Source: Neotabrizicola shimadae
GTDB taxonomy: Bacteria > Pseudomonadota > Alphaproteobacteria > Rhodobacterales > Rhodobacteraceae
NCBI RefSeq assembly: GCF_019623905.1
Contig: NZ_CP069370.1
Span: 1,302,001 to 1,366,000 of the forward strand
Length of the DNA: 64,000 nt
Direction of reading: 5' to 3'
Position numbers and translations under genes: made by a program. The notes below the pieces were generated by a model. The model was not told where the DNA came from. It searched no databases and was given only the letters and a program-made list of their open reading frames with translations. Below, one piece after another: positions 18,634 to 26,500 of the stretch (its first letter is position 1; every line of letters starts with the position of its first letter).

Positions 18634-20823
18634 TCAGGCGGCCTGGCCTTCGTCGCGCAGCGTGGCCAGGCGCTGGACGTCCTTGGCCCCCGCCGAGCCG
18701 CGCCCCGAGAGCGAGGGGTTTTCCATGAAGAAGCGGTGGCAGTTGAACAGCGTCTCGTCCTTCTCGGGCAGGAAGCGGCGATAGCGGCCCATCGCATCCA
18801 GCACCCAGCTTTGTGCCTCGTCCGCGAGATTGGCGGCCATGATCTGCCCCATGATCTGGTTCTTGACCGTGGGGTTATGCGCCTCGACGAGCGTCTCGAC
18901 CCGGCGCGTCAGGTTGCGGCTCATCCAGTCGGCAGAGGACAGGAAGACGCGCGCCTTCTTCGAGGGCAGACCACCACCGTTGCCGAAGCAGACGATTCGG
19001 CTATGTTCCAGGAACCGCCCGACGATGGACTTCACGCGGATGTTTTCGCTGAGACCCTTCACGCCGGGGCGCAGGCCGCAGATGCCGCGCACCACGAGGT
19101 TGATCTTCACCTCGGCATTCGAGGCAGAATAGAGCGCGTCGATCACGTCGGGCTCGATCAGCGAGTTCAGCTTGGCCCAGATTTCCGCCGGGCGGCCGGC
19201 GCGGGCGTGGTCGGCCTCGGCCCCGATCAGTTCCAGAAGGCGCGGTTTCAGCGTGACCGGGGCGATGGCGAGGTTTTCCAGACCCTGAGGCTGAACATAG
19301 CCGGAGAGATAGTTGAAGACCTTGGTGGCATCGCGGCCAAGCGCGGCATCACAGGTGAAAAACGACAGGTCGGTGTAGATGCGCGCAGTGATCGGGTGAT
19401 AGTTGCCGGTGCCGTAGTGGGTATAGGTGACCAGGTTCTCGCCCTCGCGCCGGACCACGGTACTGATCTTCGCGTGGGTCTTGTAGTTCACGAAGCCATA
19501 GACGACATGCGCGCCGGACCGTTCCAGCCGGCGGCTTTGGCGGATGTTGGCGGCCTCGTCGAAGCGGGCCTTCAGCTCGACCAGCGCGGTCACGGACTTG
19601 CCCGCCTCTGCCGCCTCGCAGAGCGCGCTGACGATGGGGCTGTCCCAGCTGGTGCGGTAGAGCGTCTGCTTGATGGCCAGCACGTTCGGGTCGCGCGCGG
19701 CCTGTTCCAGAAAGCGGATCACCAGATCGAAGGTTTCGTAGGGATGGTGCAGAAGGATGTCCTTCTGCTTGATGGCGGCGAAGAGATCGCCGTCGTGATC
19801 CTGCACCCGTTCGGGCACACGGGGCGTGAAGGGCGGCCAGAGAAGATCGGGGCGCGAGGACAGCACCAGTTCCTTGAGGTCGGCCACACCGAGCAGGCCG
19901 CGCACCTCGACCACTTCCTGTTCGGTGACGGCGAGCTCTTCCATGATGAGCTCTTTCAGCTCGGGCGGGGCGCCGGCGGACATCTTGAGCCGGATCACCT
20001 CGCCCCGGCGGCGGCGCTTGAGTGCGGTTTCGAACTCGCGCACCAGGTCTTCGGCCTCGTCCTCGACTTCGAGGTCGCTGTCGCGCAGCACGCGGAACAG
20101 GCAATGGCCGCGGTCGGTGAAGCCTGGGAAGAGCATGTCGAGGTGCAGGAGCAGAAGCTCTTCGAGGGGCAGGAAGCGGTTTTCGCCCTCGCGCCCCGGC
20201 AACGGCACGAAGCGGGCGATCTGCTGGGGAATGGGCAGAAGTGCCTGGAGGGCGCGGTGATCGGACACGCGTTCCAGCTCCAGCGCCAGGGAGAAGCCCG
20301 TGTTGGGGATGAAGGGGAACGGGTGTGCCGGGTCGATGGCAAGCGGCGAAAGCACCGGGAAGACCTTGTCGAGGAAGTGCTTTTCCAGGTGTTTCAGGTC
20401 GCGCGAGGTAAGCTTTGACCGGGTGAGCAGCGTGATGCCCTCGGCCTCCATTTCCTTCTTCAGCTTGTTGAACGTGGTCTGCTGTACCTGCATCAGGCGG
20501 CGCGCATCCTCGTTGATGAGCCGCAGCTGTTCGGCCGGAGTGCGGCCATCCTCGGACGGGGTGGTATTGCCGGCGCGGACGAGCGCGCGCAGGCCGGCGA
20601 CGCGGACGGTGTAGAATTCGTCAAGGTTGGTTGCGCTGATCGACAGGAAGCGCAGACGTTCCAGAAGCGGCACGGCAGGATTCGCGGCTTCGTCCAGCAC
20701 ACGCCAGTTGAAGGCGAGCCAGCTGAGCTCGCGGTTGAAGAAGCGACCCGGTCCGGTGATTTCGGCCGCGGGCAGCGAAACCGGGGCAGGGAACGGGGCT
20801 TTCAGGAAATCGGCCTGGGTCAT
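18634..20823 (-). CDS. ppk1: Polyphosphate kinase 1
   Basis: A 729-residue enzyme that polymerises ATP gamma-phosphate into polyphosphate. All regions of PPK1 are present: the N-terminal FFNRELSWLAFNWRVLDEA, the head domain, and two phospholipase-D-like halves containing HPYETFDLVIRFLEQAA and KTHAK. His450, in KTHAK, is the expected phosphohistidine. The start at 20823 has GGAG 7 bases upstream. It follows hdaA after 43 bases and precedes ppx. The tail SLSGRGSAGAKDVQRLATL is short and disordered. Confidence 0.96.
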   Translation of the reverse strand: MTQADFLKAPFPAPVSLPAAEITGPGRFFNRELSWLAFNWRVLDEAANPAVPLLERLRFLSISATNLDEFYTVRVAGLRALVRAGNTTPSEDGRTPAEQLRLINEDARRLMQVQQTTFNKLKKEMEAEGITLLTRSKLTSRDLKHLEKHFLDKVFPVLSPLAIDPAHPFPFIPNTGFSLALELERVSDHRALQALLPIPQQIARFVPLPGREGENRFLPLEELLLLHLDMLFPGFTDRGHCLFRVLRDSDLEVEDEAEDLVREFETALKRRRRGEVIRLKMSAGAPPELKELIMEELAVTEQEVVEVRGLLGVADLKELVLSSRPDLLWPPFTPRVPERVQDHDGDLFAAIKQKDILLHHPYETFDLVIRFLEQAARDPNVLAIKQTLYRTSWDSPIVSALCEAAEAGKSVTALVELKARFDEAANIRQSRRLERSGAHVVYGFVNYKTHAKISTVVRREGENLVTYTHYGTGNYHPITARIYTDLSFFTCDAALGRDATKVFNYLSGYVQPQGLENLAIAPVTLKPRLLELIGAEADHARAGRPAEIWAKLNSLIEPDVIDALYSASNAEVKINLVVRGICGLRPGVKGLSENIRVKSIVGRFLEHSRIVCFGNGGGLPSKKARVFLSSADWMSRNLTRRVETLVEAHNPTVKNQIMGQIMAANLADEAQSWVLDAMGRYRRFLPEKDETLFNCHRFFMENPSLSGRGSAGAKDVQRLATLRDEGQAA

Positions 20824-20866
20824 CTCACTCTCCGCCGGTCTGCCCGGCGCCTTTCGGGATATGGAA

Positions 20867-21541
20867 TCACCCGTCTTCCATCTTGTCCAGCACCTCTGCA
20901 GCCAGCTTCTGCGAGATGGGGCGCCGTTCGGCCAGTGACTTGGCGTCAAGCTCTGCCACCAGCGCGCGGGCCGCGGCAATGCTGCGTTCCATGCGGGCCA
21001 CGAGCCAGGGGATCAGCGTGGGCGGCACCGTGACCTGGCGGTCGGCGAAGAGCTTGACCAGCACGGCAGAAAGGAGCGCATCGTCGGGCAGGTCCAGCGT
21101 GGCAACGCCGGCCGCGGAAAGGCGGCTGTGCAGGTCGGGCAGGGTGAGGCCCCAGTCGCGCACCGGATGGCGCGCGGTAAGGAGCAGGCGCCCGGCGGGG
21201 CAGAGGAGGTTGTGCAGGTGGAAGAGCGCGACCTCGGCCGTCGCGTGGCCCGCCACGGCATCGGCGCCTTCGATGACCAACCGGCCTGTCGCGGCAAGGG
21301 CCTGGGGGTCGGCATCACCGAGGGTTGTGCCGGGAATGACAGGCGTGCCGGTCTCGGCGGCCCAAAGGCGGGCGAGATGGGTCTTGCCGCTGCCGGCGGG
21401 GCCGGTCAGCACGAGTTTGCCGCCGGGCCAGTCGCCCGCATCCAGCGCGGCCAGCGCTGTGGCATTGGCGGGCGAGACGAAGAAATCCTCGCGGCGAAAG
21501 GTTTCGCGCGCGGGCAGGTCGAACGCGAGCTGTCCGGTCAC
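20867..21541 (-). CDS. hdaA: HdaA-type regulatory inactivator of DnaA
   Basis: A 224-residue DnaA-related AAA+ protein lacking the DnaA DNA-binding domain. Walker A is GPAGSGKT (residues 47-54); a Walker B-like LVIEGADAV lies near 88; the lid helices end the protein. The N-terminal GQLAFDLP is the short beta-clamp-binding motif expected for Hda, which promotes ATP hydrolysis by DnaA after replication starts. The start is GTG at 21541, overlapping the permease stop as GTGA, and fits the family N-terminus. ppk1 follows closely. Confidence 0.88.
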   Translation of the reverse strand: MTGQLAFDLPARETFRREDFFVSPANATALAALDAGDWPGGKLVLTGPAGSGKTHLARLWAAETGTPVIPGTTLGDADPQALAATGRLVIEGADAVAGHATAEVALFHLHNLLCPAGRLLLTARHPVRDWGLTLPDLHSRLSAAGVATLDLPDDALLSAVLVKLFADRQVTVPPTLIPWLVARMERSIAAARALVAELDAKSLAERRPISQKLAAEVLDKMEDG

Positions 21542-22623
21542 GGCTCGGGCGCCCGCTCCGGCTCGGGATGCGGGTCGATGCCGCGGTAGAGCAGGCTCTT
21601 CTGGTACTGGGCGATGCCGAAGCGGGTGAAGACGCCCATGGCGGCGGCGACGGGCACCGCCACCAGCATCCCGACGAAGCCGAAGACCGCGCCGAAGGCG
21701 GACAGGGCGAAGAGGAGCCAGACCGGGTGCAGGCCCACCGACTTGCCCACGAGGCGCGGGGTGAGGATGTTGCCTTCGAAGAACTGGCCGGCGGCGAAGA
21801 TGGCGGCGACAATGGCGATGGACACCCAGTCGCCCCAGAACTGCACGAGCGCCAGACCGATGGCGAGCGTGCCGCCGACCAGCGAGCCCACATAGGGGAT
21901 GAAGGTGATCGCCCCGGCGATGGCGCCGACGACAAGGCCGAATTGCAGGCCGGCCAGCATCAGCGCGACCGAATAGAAAGTGCCCAGGATGACGCAGACC
22001 GAGACCTGGCCGCGCACGAAGCCGGCAAGCACGGCGTCGATCTCGCGCGCGAGCTGGCGCACGGTGGGGGCGTGGTCGCGCGGGATCAGCGCATCGACCT
22101 GGGCGACCATGCGGTCCCAGTCGAGCAGCATGTAGAAGGCCACGACCGGCACGACGACGAGGAAGACGACCGCGCCGACCACGCTGAGCGCGGAGGAGAT
22201 GACGCCGTTGGCCAGCTGGCCGCCCTGCGCCTGGATCGCCTGGGCGATCTGCGAAAGCGTCTGGCGCGCGGTCGAGGTGCTGTCCTGCAGCTCTGGGAAG
22301 CGGGTGACGAGGAAGGTCTGGAACTGCTTGACGAAGTCGGGCACCGCGTTGACCAGCGCGGTCAGCTGCTGGATCAGCGTCGGGATGACCGACAGGACCA
22401 GCGCGGCAAAGACCAGGGCGGCCACCAGGGTGATGAGCGCGGTGGCCGCGGCGCGGCTGAGGCCGGCGCGTTGCAGCCGGTCGGCCAGCGGGTCGAGGAA
22501 ATAGGCGATGGCGCCGCCCACCAGGAAGGGCAGGATGATGTTGCCCAGGAACCAGAGCACGACGAAGAACACCAGGGCCGCGATGCCCCAGTATTTCAGT
22601 TGGTCCTTCACCGGCAGGGCCAT
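21538..22623 (-). CDS. AI-2E family permease
   Basis: A 361-residue membrane protein with about eight hydrophobic segments and the family pattern: LPFLVGGAIAYFLDPLADRLQRAGLSR near the start, a long soluble helical stretch, then FYMLLDWDRM, ITFIPYVGSLVGG and LVGKSVGLHPVWLLFALSAFG. Relatives include the autoinducer-2 exporter TqsA and Na+/H+-type antiporters, so the substrate is open. The ATG at 22623 has GGAG 8 bases upstream and is chosen over an ATG six codons earlier. Its stop overlaps the hdaA start. Confidence 0.9.
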   Translation of the reverse strand: MALPVKDQLKYWGIAALVFFVVLWFLGNIILPFLVGGAIAYFLDPLADRLQRAGLSRAAATALITLVAALVFAALVLSVIPTLIQQLTALVNAVPDFVKQFQTFLVTRFPELQDSTSTARQTLSQIAQAIQAQGGQLANGVISSALSVVGAVVFLVVVPVVAFYMLLDWDRMVAQVDALIPRDHAPTVRQLAREIDAVLAGFVRGQVSVCVILGTFYSVALMLAGLQFGLVVGAIAGAITFIPYVGSLVGGTLAIGLALVQFWGDWVSIAIVAAIFAAGQFFEGNILTPRLVGKSVGLHPVWLLFALSAFGAVFGFVGMLVAVPVAAAMGVFTRFGIAQYQKSLLYRGIDPHPEPERAPEP

Positions 22624-22685
22624 CGCATGTCTCCAAGGCACTGGTCGAGCATATCGCGCGTCCGGGCGGGCATATCAAGGGCGGG

Positions 22686-23705
22686 TCACGGCTGGGGCGG
22701 CCCCGCGGGGGTGAAGAGATCCTTCAGCGCCACGTCCTGCATCAGTTCGGTGGGGCGGGCCTGCAGGGTGGCGGTCCAGTCGCGCAGCATCCGGTCGCGC
22801 TGGTCGTCGATCATGGCGTGAAGCTCGGCCTCGAATTCTTCGCGGTGGAAGTATTCGTCGAGGTTTACCACCACGGCATCGGTGGCGAACCAGGCGATGC
22901 CGGCGCCGATGACGGCACCCGCGACGGTGCCGACGGGACCGACGGCGCTGCCGATGGCCGCGCCGGCGCCGCTGCCGCCCAGAAGGCCTGCGGATTTTGC
23001 GGCGCCCTTCGCTGCCGCCTTCATGGCCACCTTGGAGGCGATCTTCTTGGCCATCACGCTGGTCATGACCTTCACGGCCGCGGCGCCGCCCATCAGGGCG
23101 GCGGTGGCGCCGATGGGGGCGGTGACCGTCATCCGCACGGGGGCTTGCCCCAGAAGCGCGGCCATCGCGGCGTCGAGTTCGTCCTGAGCGGGCGTCGCGG
23201 CGAGAAGCTCGGCGGTCTTGCGCTCCAGTGCCGAGGCGAAGGCCTGGGCATAGGCAGCATCGACACGGGCCGCTGCTTCGGAAAGCCGGGTGTCGAGGTC
23301 GCCGAAGAGACGGCGGTAGAGCTCGCCTTCCACCTGGCCCAGAACGGCGCCGGCAAGTTCGGTGTATTCGCCCAGAACCGAATAGTGGAAATCGGCGTAG
23401 TCCGGCACGGCGGCATGGGCCGCGGCGAAGGCCGCGTCCAGTTGCGCCGCCATCAGACCCTGCACCTCTGCCGCCGCCATGTCGCCCGCCTGCTGGAACA
23501 GCCGTTCAAGCTCGGTCGGGGCGGGGCGGTAGATGGCAGGTTTCAGGCCGATGTCACGTGCAAGATCGTCCAGCCCCGCCGGGCCGCGCAGCGCGACCAC
23601 GGCGGCGAGGCCAAGCGTGACAAGGGCCAGCACCGCGATGGTGGACCAGAAGGCGATGGCAAAGAGCCGGGCCTGGCGTCTTGCGGGCGGGGGAGGTGCG
23701 GTCAT
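22686..23705 (-). CDS. Membrane-anchored protein with Ala/Gly-rich hydrophobic core, unknown
   Basis: A 339-residue protein I do not recognise. One N-terminal membrane helix (about residues 13-40) is followed by a helical domain (about 65-190). An Ala/Gly/Lys stretch (about 205-250) leads into a hydrophobic Gly-rich hairpin, IGSAVGPVGTVAGAVIGAG (about 251-269). The C-terminal tail is acidic and helical (NLDEYFHREEFEAELHAMID). Small-residue hydrophobic hairpins of this type insert into membranes in pore-forming or scaffold proteins, but no family match is claimed. It overlaps the stop of the upstream gene (ATGA), so they form a coupled pair. Confidence 0.75.
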   Translation of the reverse strand: MTAPPPPARRQARLFAIAFWSTIAVLALVTLGLAAVVALRGPAGLDDLARDIGLKPAIYRPAPTELERLFQQAGDMAAAEVQGLMAAQLDAAFAAAHAAVPDYADFHYSVLGEYTELAGAVLGQVEGELYRRLFGDLDTRLSEAAARVDAAYAQAFASALERKTAELLAATPAQDELDAAMAALLGQAPVRMTVTAPIGATAALMGGAAAVKVMTSVMAKKIASKVAMKAAAKGAAKSAGLLGGSGAGAAIGSAVGPVGTVAGAVIGAGIAWFATDAVVVNLDEYFHREEFEAELHAMIDDQRDRMLRDWTATLQARPTELMQDVALKDLFTPAGPPQP

Positions 23706-24517
23706 GTGGACCCCGATGTTTCGACAAGCAGGTTCTCGCAGAACTGCCGCACGGCGATGGCCACCTGTGCCACCGACAGGACGGCCAGCGCGCTTGTCAC
23801 GAGGTGCAGGATGACAGCCAGCGGGCGCAGGGCCGCGAAGGGGCTGTCCGGACCAAGATGCAGCAACAGCCACATCCGCGCCGCATCGCCCGCCTGCGCC
23901 GCCTGAAGGGCTTCGGTCACCGGGCCGGCAGGGCCGGGCACATCGGCCATGGCCTGTTGCATCGCAGGGGCGAAGGGGAGGTGCAGATAGCCGGGCAGGG
24001 TGGCGGTGGTCCAGTCGAGCCAGACATGCAGCCCGACGAACACCCCGCCCACCAGCGCCAGTGCCAGCCTGTCGGCCAGCGGGTCGGCCCAGGGACGGTG
24101 CAGGTGCCGTCCGAGCCGGTGGGCGAGGATCGCCTGCGCCAGAGCCGCCAGCGGAACGAGGGCCGCCAGAAGCCAGAGATCGGCCGGGCGCGCCAGCACG
24201 ACCTCGGCCGCGGTCAGGGGCACGGCAATCGCGGTGACCCCGATGGCGCGTGCCGTGGCACCGATCCGGCCTGTCAGCAACGGGGCGAGGGGCGAGGCAG
24301 GGCGAATCGCCGCCTGCCCCCAGGCGCGGCGGCGGGCCGCCTGGACACTGCGCGTGCCAAGGAACACCAGCAGGGCAAGAAGGATCAGGGCAAGGGCCGC
24401 GCCCTGTGTCAGCGGTTGCAGGATCCGCCATATGGCCAGAAGCGCCAGAACGATCACCGTCCCGGCGGCAACGGTCAGGGCGATGCTGCGTGCATGATGG
24501 TCCATCGCCGCGACCAT
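23702..24517 (-). CDS. Polytopic membrane protein of unknown function
   Basis: A 271-residue inner-membrane protein with about six hydrophobic segments (roughly 10-30, 35-55, 85-105, 115-130, 150-170 and 230-255). A likely periplasmic loop lies around 170-225 (LDWTTATLPGYLHLPFAPAMQQAMADVP). No transporter or enzyme motif is visible. The start is uncertain; an ATG 4 codons inside is also possible. It is the first gene of the long minus-strand run leading to hdaA and ppk1, and it is translationally coupled to the Ala/Gly-rich membrane protein after it, so the two probably work together. Confidence 0.7.
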   Translation of the reverse strand: MVAAMDHHARSIALTVAAGTVIVLALLAIWRILQPLTQGAALALILLALLVFLGTRSVQAARRRAWGQAAIRPASPLAPLLTGRIGATARAIGVTAIAVPLTAAEVVLARPADLWLLAALVPLAALAQAILAHRLGRHLHRPWADPLADRLALALVGGVFVGLHVWLDWTTATLPGYLHLPFAPAMQQAMADVPGPAGPVTEALQAAQAGDAARMWLLLHLGPDSPFAALRPLAVILHLVTSALAVLSVAQVAIAVRQFCENLLVETSGST

Positions 24518-24682
24518 GACCCGGAAGCGCGGCGGCCTGCAAGCCGGGGGACGCGCCGCTCCCGGCTGTCAGCGGGCGCTTAGCGGGTCGCGATAAGCCC
24601 CCGGCCAATGGACCGGCCGCAGGGCGCGGGGCAGGTGGCGGCCATCCGGGGCGCGGTGCCCCGGCAGAAGGAAGGCAAGACC

Positions 24683-24943
24683 ATGAAGCGTATCCTGACC
24701 CTGTTCCTGTTCCTGACCGCCGCCCCGCTGGCCGCGCTGGCCGCGCCTGCCGTGGGCGATGTCGTGGGCACCACTCCCGAGGCCGCCACCGCGGCACTGG
24801 CCGAGAAGGGCTGCAAGGTTTCGGACTTCGAAGCCGAGGACGGCAAGATCGAAGCGAAGTGCACCGACGAGGCCGGCAAGCCGATGGAAGTCTATATCGA
24901 CCCCGCCAGCGGCGCCGTTACCGAAGTGAAGTCGGGGGACTAA
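24683..24943 (+). CDS. Periplasmic PepSY-domain protein
   Basis: An 86-residue protein with signal peptide MKRILTLFLFLTAAPLAALA. A single PepSY-like domain follows (VVGTTPEAATAALAEKGCKVSDFEAED, then GKPMEVYIDPASGAVTEVK). PepSY domains are small periplasmic modules that inhibit or regulate partner proteins; members are commonly found beside cytochrome b561 genes. Two Cys residues in the mature part could pair. The start at 24683 has an AAGGAAGG site upstream and matches the signal peptide. The next gene begins 3 bases after its stop. Confidence 0.9.
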   Translation: MKRILTLFLFLTAAPLAALAAPAVGDVVGTTPEAATAALAEKGCKVSDFEAEDGKIEAKCTDEAGKPMEVYIDPASGAVTEVKSGD

Positions 24944-24946
24944 GCC

Positions 24947-25609
24947 ATGGCTGCCTCCCTTTGGTCGGGCCGGGTGAAGCCCCCGGCGTTGTGGGACCCC
25001 GTGGTGCGCCTGACGCATTGGGTCATCGCCATCGTGGTGCTGCTGAACGCGGTCCTGACCGAAGGGGGCAGCACGCTTCACGTTGCCGCCGGCTGGACCG
25101 GCATGGCGATGCTGGCGCTGCGGCTGGTCTGGGGCCTGGTCGGCCCCGGCGCAGCACGCTTTTCCACCTTCCCGCCTGCGCCGGTGCAGGCGATGCGTCA
25201 CCTTGCCGGGCTGGTACGCGGCCGGGTGCCGGAATACCCTTCGCACAACCCTGCGGGGGCGATCATGGCCTATGCGCTGTGGGGCCTTCTGGCGCTTGTC
25301 ACGGCAAGTGGGCTTTACATGACGGGCGGCGCCACGCCGATGCAGGTGGCGGCCGATCAGGCGGCGGTTGACAGCGGCGACTGGTCGGCGCTGGTGCAGG
25401 CCGATGACAGCAGGGCCGACGACGACGGCGGCTGGAAGGACGCGGCAAAAGAGGTGCACGAGGTGGCGGCGAACGTGATCCTGATCCTTGTGCTGCTGCA
25501 TGTGGCTGGCGTGGCCGTTGAGTCGCGCGCGCTGCGGCGCAATCTGGTGGCGCCGATGCTTCTGGGCAGCGCGGCACGCGGCGAACGCAACCGGAGGCGC
25601 GCCGAGTGA
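24947..25609 (+). CDS. Cytochrome b561-type membrane protein
   Basis: A 220-residue di-haem b cytochrome with four membrane helices. Candidate haem ligands are His24 (VRLTHWVIA), His45 (STLHVAAGW), His171 and His185 (EVHEVAANVILILVLLHVAG). These proteins pass electrons within the membrane, often between quinol and periplasmic acceptors. An acidic loop (about residues 140-165) separates helices 3 and 4. It is flanked by a periplasmic PepSY protein and, by a GTGA overlap, a membrane-anchored regulator, suggesting a linked electron-transfer and sensing unit. Confidence 0.92.
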   Translation: MAASLWSGRVKPPALWDPVVRLTHWVIAIVVLLNAVLTEGGSTLHVAAGWTGMAMLALRLVWGLVGPGAARFSTFPPAPVQAMRHLAGLVRGRVPEYPSHNPAGAIMAYALWGLLALVTASGLYMTGGATPMQVAADQAAVDSGDWSALVQADDSRADDDGGWKDAAKEVHEVAANVILILVLLHVAGVAVESRALRRNLVAPMLLGSAARGERNRRRAE

Positions 25610-26124
25610 AGATGGGCCCGATCCTTCGGCCGAAGGGGCGGCGGGAAACCGCCGCGCTTTCGGTTTTCGTCGCACTGCAAAGCCTGGCGGCGGTGTTCTT
25701 CGTGGGCGACGTGTTCAGCGACCTCGCGGCGGATGCCGACAGCCTGCACATCTGGTTCGAGGGCGTGGTGACGCTGGCGCTGGTGCTGGGGGTGCTGTTC
25801 GGCATCGTCTCGCTGCGGCGCACCATCACGCTGATCGAGGAACAGGACCGCGCGCTGGACGTGGCGCGGGGCGCGCTTGCCGATGTGGTGGAACGCCAGT
25901 TCACCGCCTGGGGGCTTACCCCGGCCGAGACCGACGTAGGCCTTCTGGCGCTGAAGGGGCTGGACGTTGCAGAAATCGCGGCATTGCGCGGGGCGGCGCA
26001 GGGCACGGTGCGCGCGCAGCTGACGCGCATCTACGCCAAGGCCGGGGTTTCCGGCCGCGCGCAGTTTGCCGCCTATTTTGTCGAGGATCTGATGGGCGAG
26101 GGCCTGCCCCTGCGCGCAGCCTGA
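25606..26124 (+). CDS. Membrane-anchored LuxR/GerE-type helix-turn-helix regulator
   Basis: A 172-residue protein with two N-terminal membrane helices (about 18-38 and 48-68), a short coiled-coil linker (TITLIEEQDRALDVARGALADVVE) and a C-terminal GerE-like DNA-binding domain. That domain reads LTPAETDVGLLALKGLDVAEIAALRGAAQGTVRAQLTRIYAKAGV. There is no receiver or ligand domain, so any signal must come through the membrane part. The start is GTG at 25606, overlapping the cytochrome stop; an ATG two codons later is possible. Coupling to b561 suggests redox-responsive control; targets are unknown. Confidence 0.85.
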   Translation: MKMGPILRPKGRRETAALSVFVALQSLAAVFFVGDVFSDLAADADSLHIWFEGVVTLALVLGVLFGIVSLRRTITLIEEQDRALDVARGALADVVERQFTAWGLTPAETDVGLLALKGLDVAEIAALRGAAQGTVRAQLTRIYAKAGVSGRAQFAAYFVEDLMGEGLPLRAA

Positions 26125-26247
26125 GCCGGGTGCGGGGCGGCGCATATTCCGTATGTGCACAGTTTGTTCCGTAATGTTCTTAAAAAGTTCTTTACGACTC
26201 GCGCTGGATATGAGAACAAAGGGGCAACGCAAGAGCAGGAGGTTCTG

Positions 26248-26370
26248 ATGTTCAAGGATATCGCCGCAGTCCTCGTCCGGTCCCGCGCCACGGTGGTGGA
26301 GGATCTCGCCGGCCTGGTTGCCCTGTTCGTTCTGCTTTACGGCGCCCTCAGCCTGACCGGCGCCGCCTGA
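26248..26370 (+). CDS. Small single-span membrane protein (40 residues)
   Basis: The product starts MFKDIAAVLVRSRATVVEDL and has one membrane helix (LAGLVALFVLLYGALSL), ending SLTGAA. A strong AGGAGG site lies 5 bases before the ATG, and the upstream 26150-26215 stretch is unusually AT-rich for this genome, as expected for a promoter. I recall similar short proteins in other Rhodobacterales, without function. The gene is followed by a multi-stem RNA structure and a good terminator, so it may be the coding part of a dual-function transcript. Confidence 0.75.
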   Translation: MFKDIAAVLVRSRATVVEDLAGLVALFVLLYGALSLTGAA

Positions 26371-26382
26371 GTTCTGCCTGCG

Positions 26383-26496
26383 GTCTTTGTTGCCGGATCA
26401 TCCTTCCCCGGATGCCTGTCCCTGGGTCTGCCTCGACCCGCTCCGGCAAAGACACGCCACTGACCGCCGCCACCGATGGGTGTGCGGCGGTTTTTT
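26383..26496 (+). ncRNA. Candidate structured RNA / 3' UTR RNA
   Basis: An outer stem pairs GTCTTT (26383-26388) and GCCGGA (26392-26397) with TCCGGC (26442-26447) and AAAGAC (26448-26453), with a GTT bulge. Inside are two hairpins: CATCC/GGATG with loop TTCCCC (26399-26414) and GGGTC/GACCC with loop TGCCTC (26424-26439). An intrinsic terminator follows (26463-26496). The three-way-junction fold, pyrimidine loops and terminator are what a regulatory RNA would show. It may be released from the mRNA of the 40-residue protein. No known family is claimed. Confidence 0.5.
26463..26496 (+). terminator. Intrinsic terminator after the 40-residue membrane protein gene
   Basis: ACCGCCGC at 26463-26470 pairs with GCGGCGGT at 26484-26491, with a further ACC/GGT pairing inside, followed by six T (26491-26496). 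It is the clearest rho-independent terminator on the plus strand here and protects the convergent Fe-S scaffold gene. Confidence 0.85.
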
Positions 26497-26500
26497 CTGG

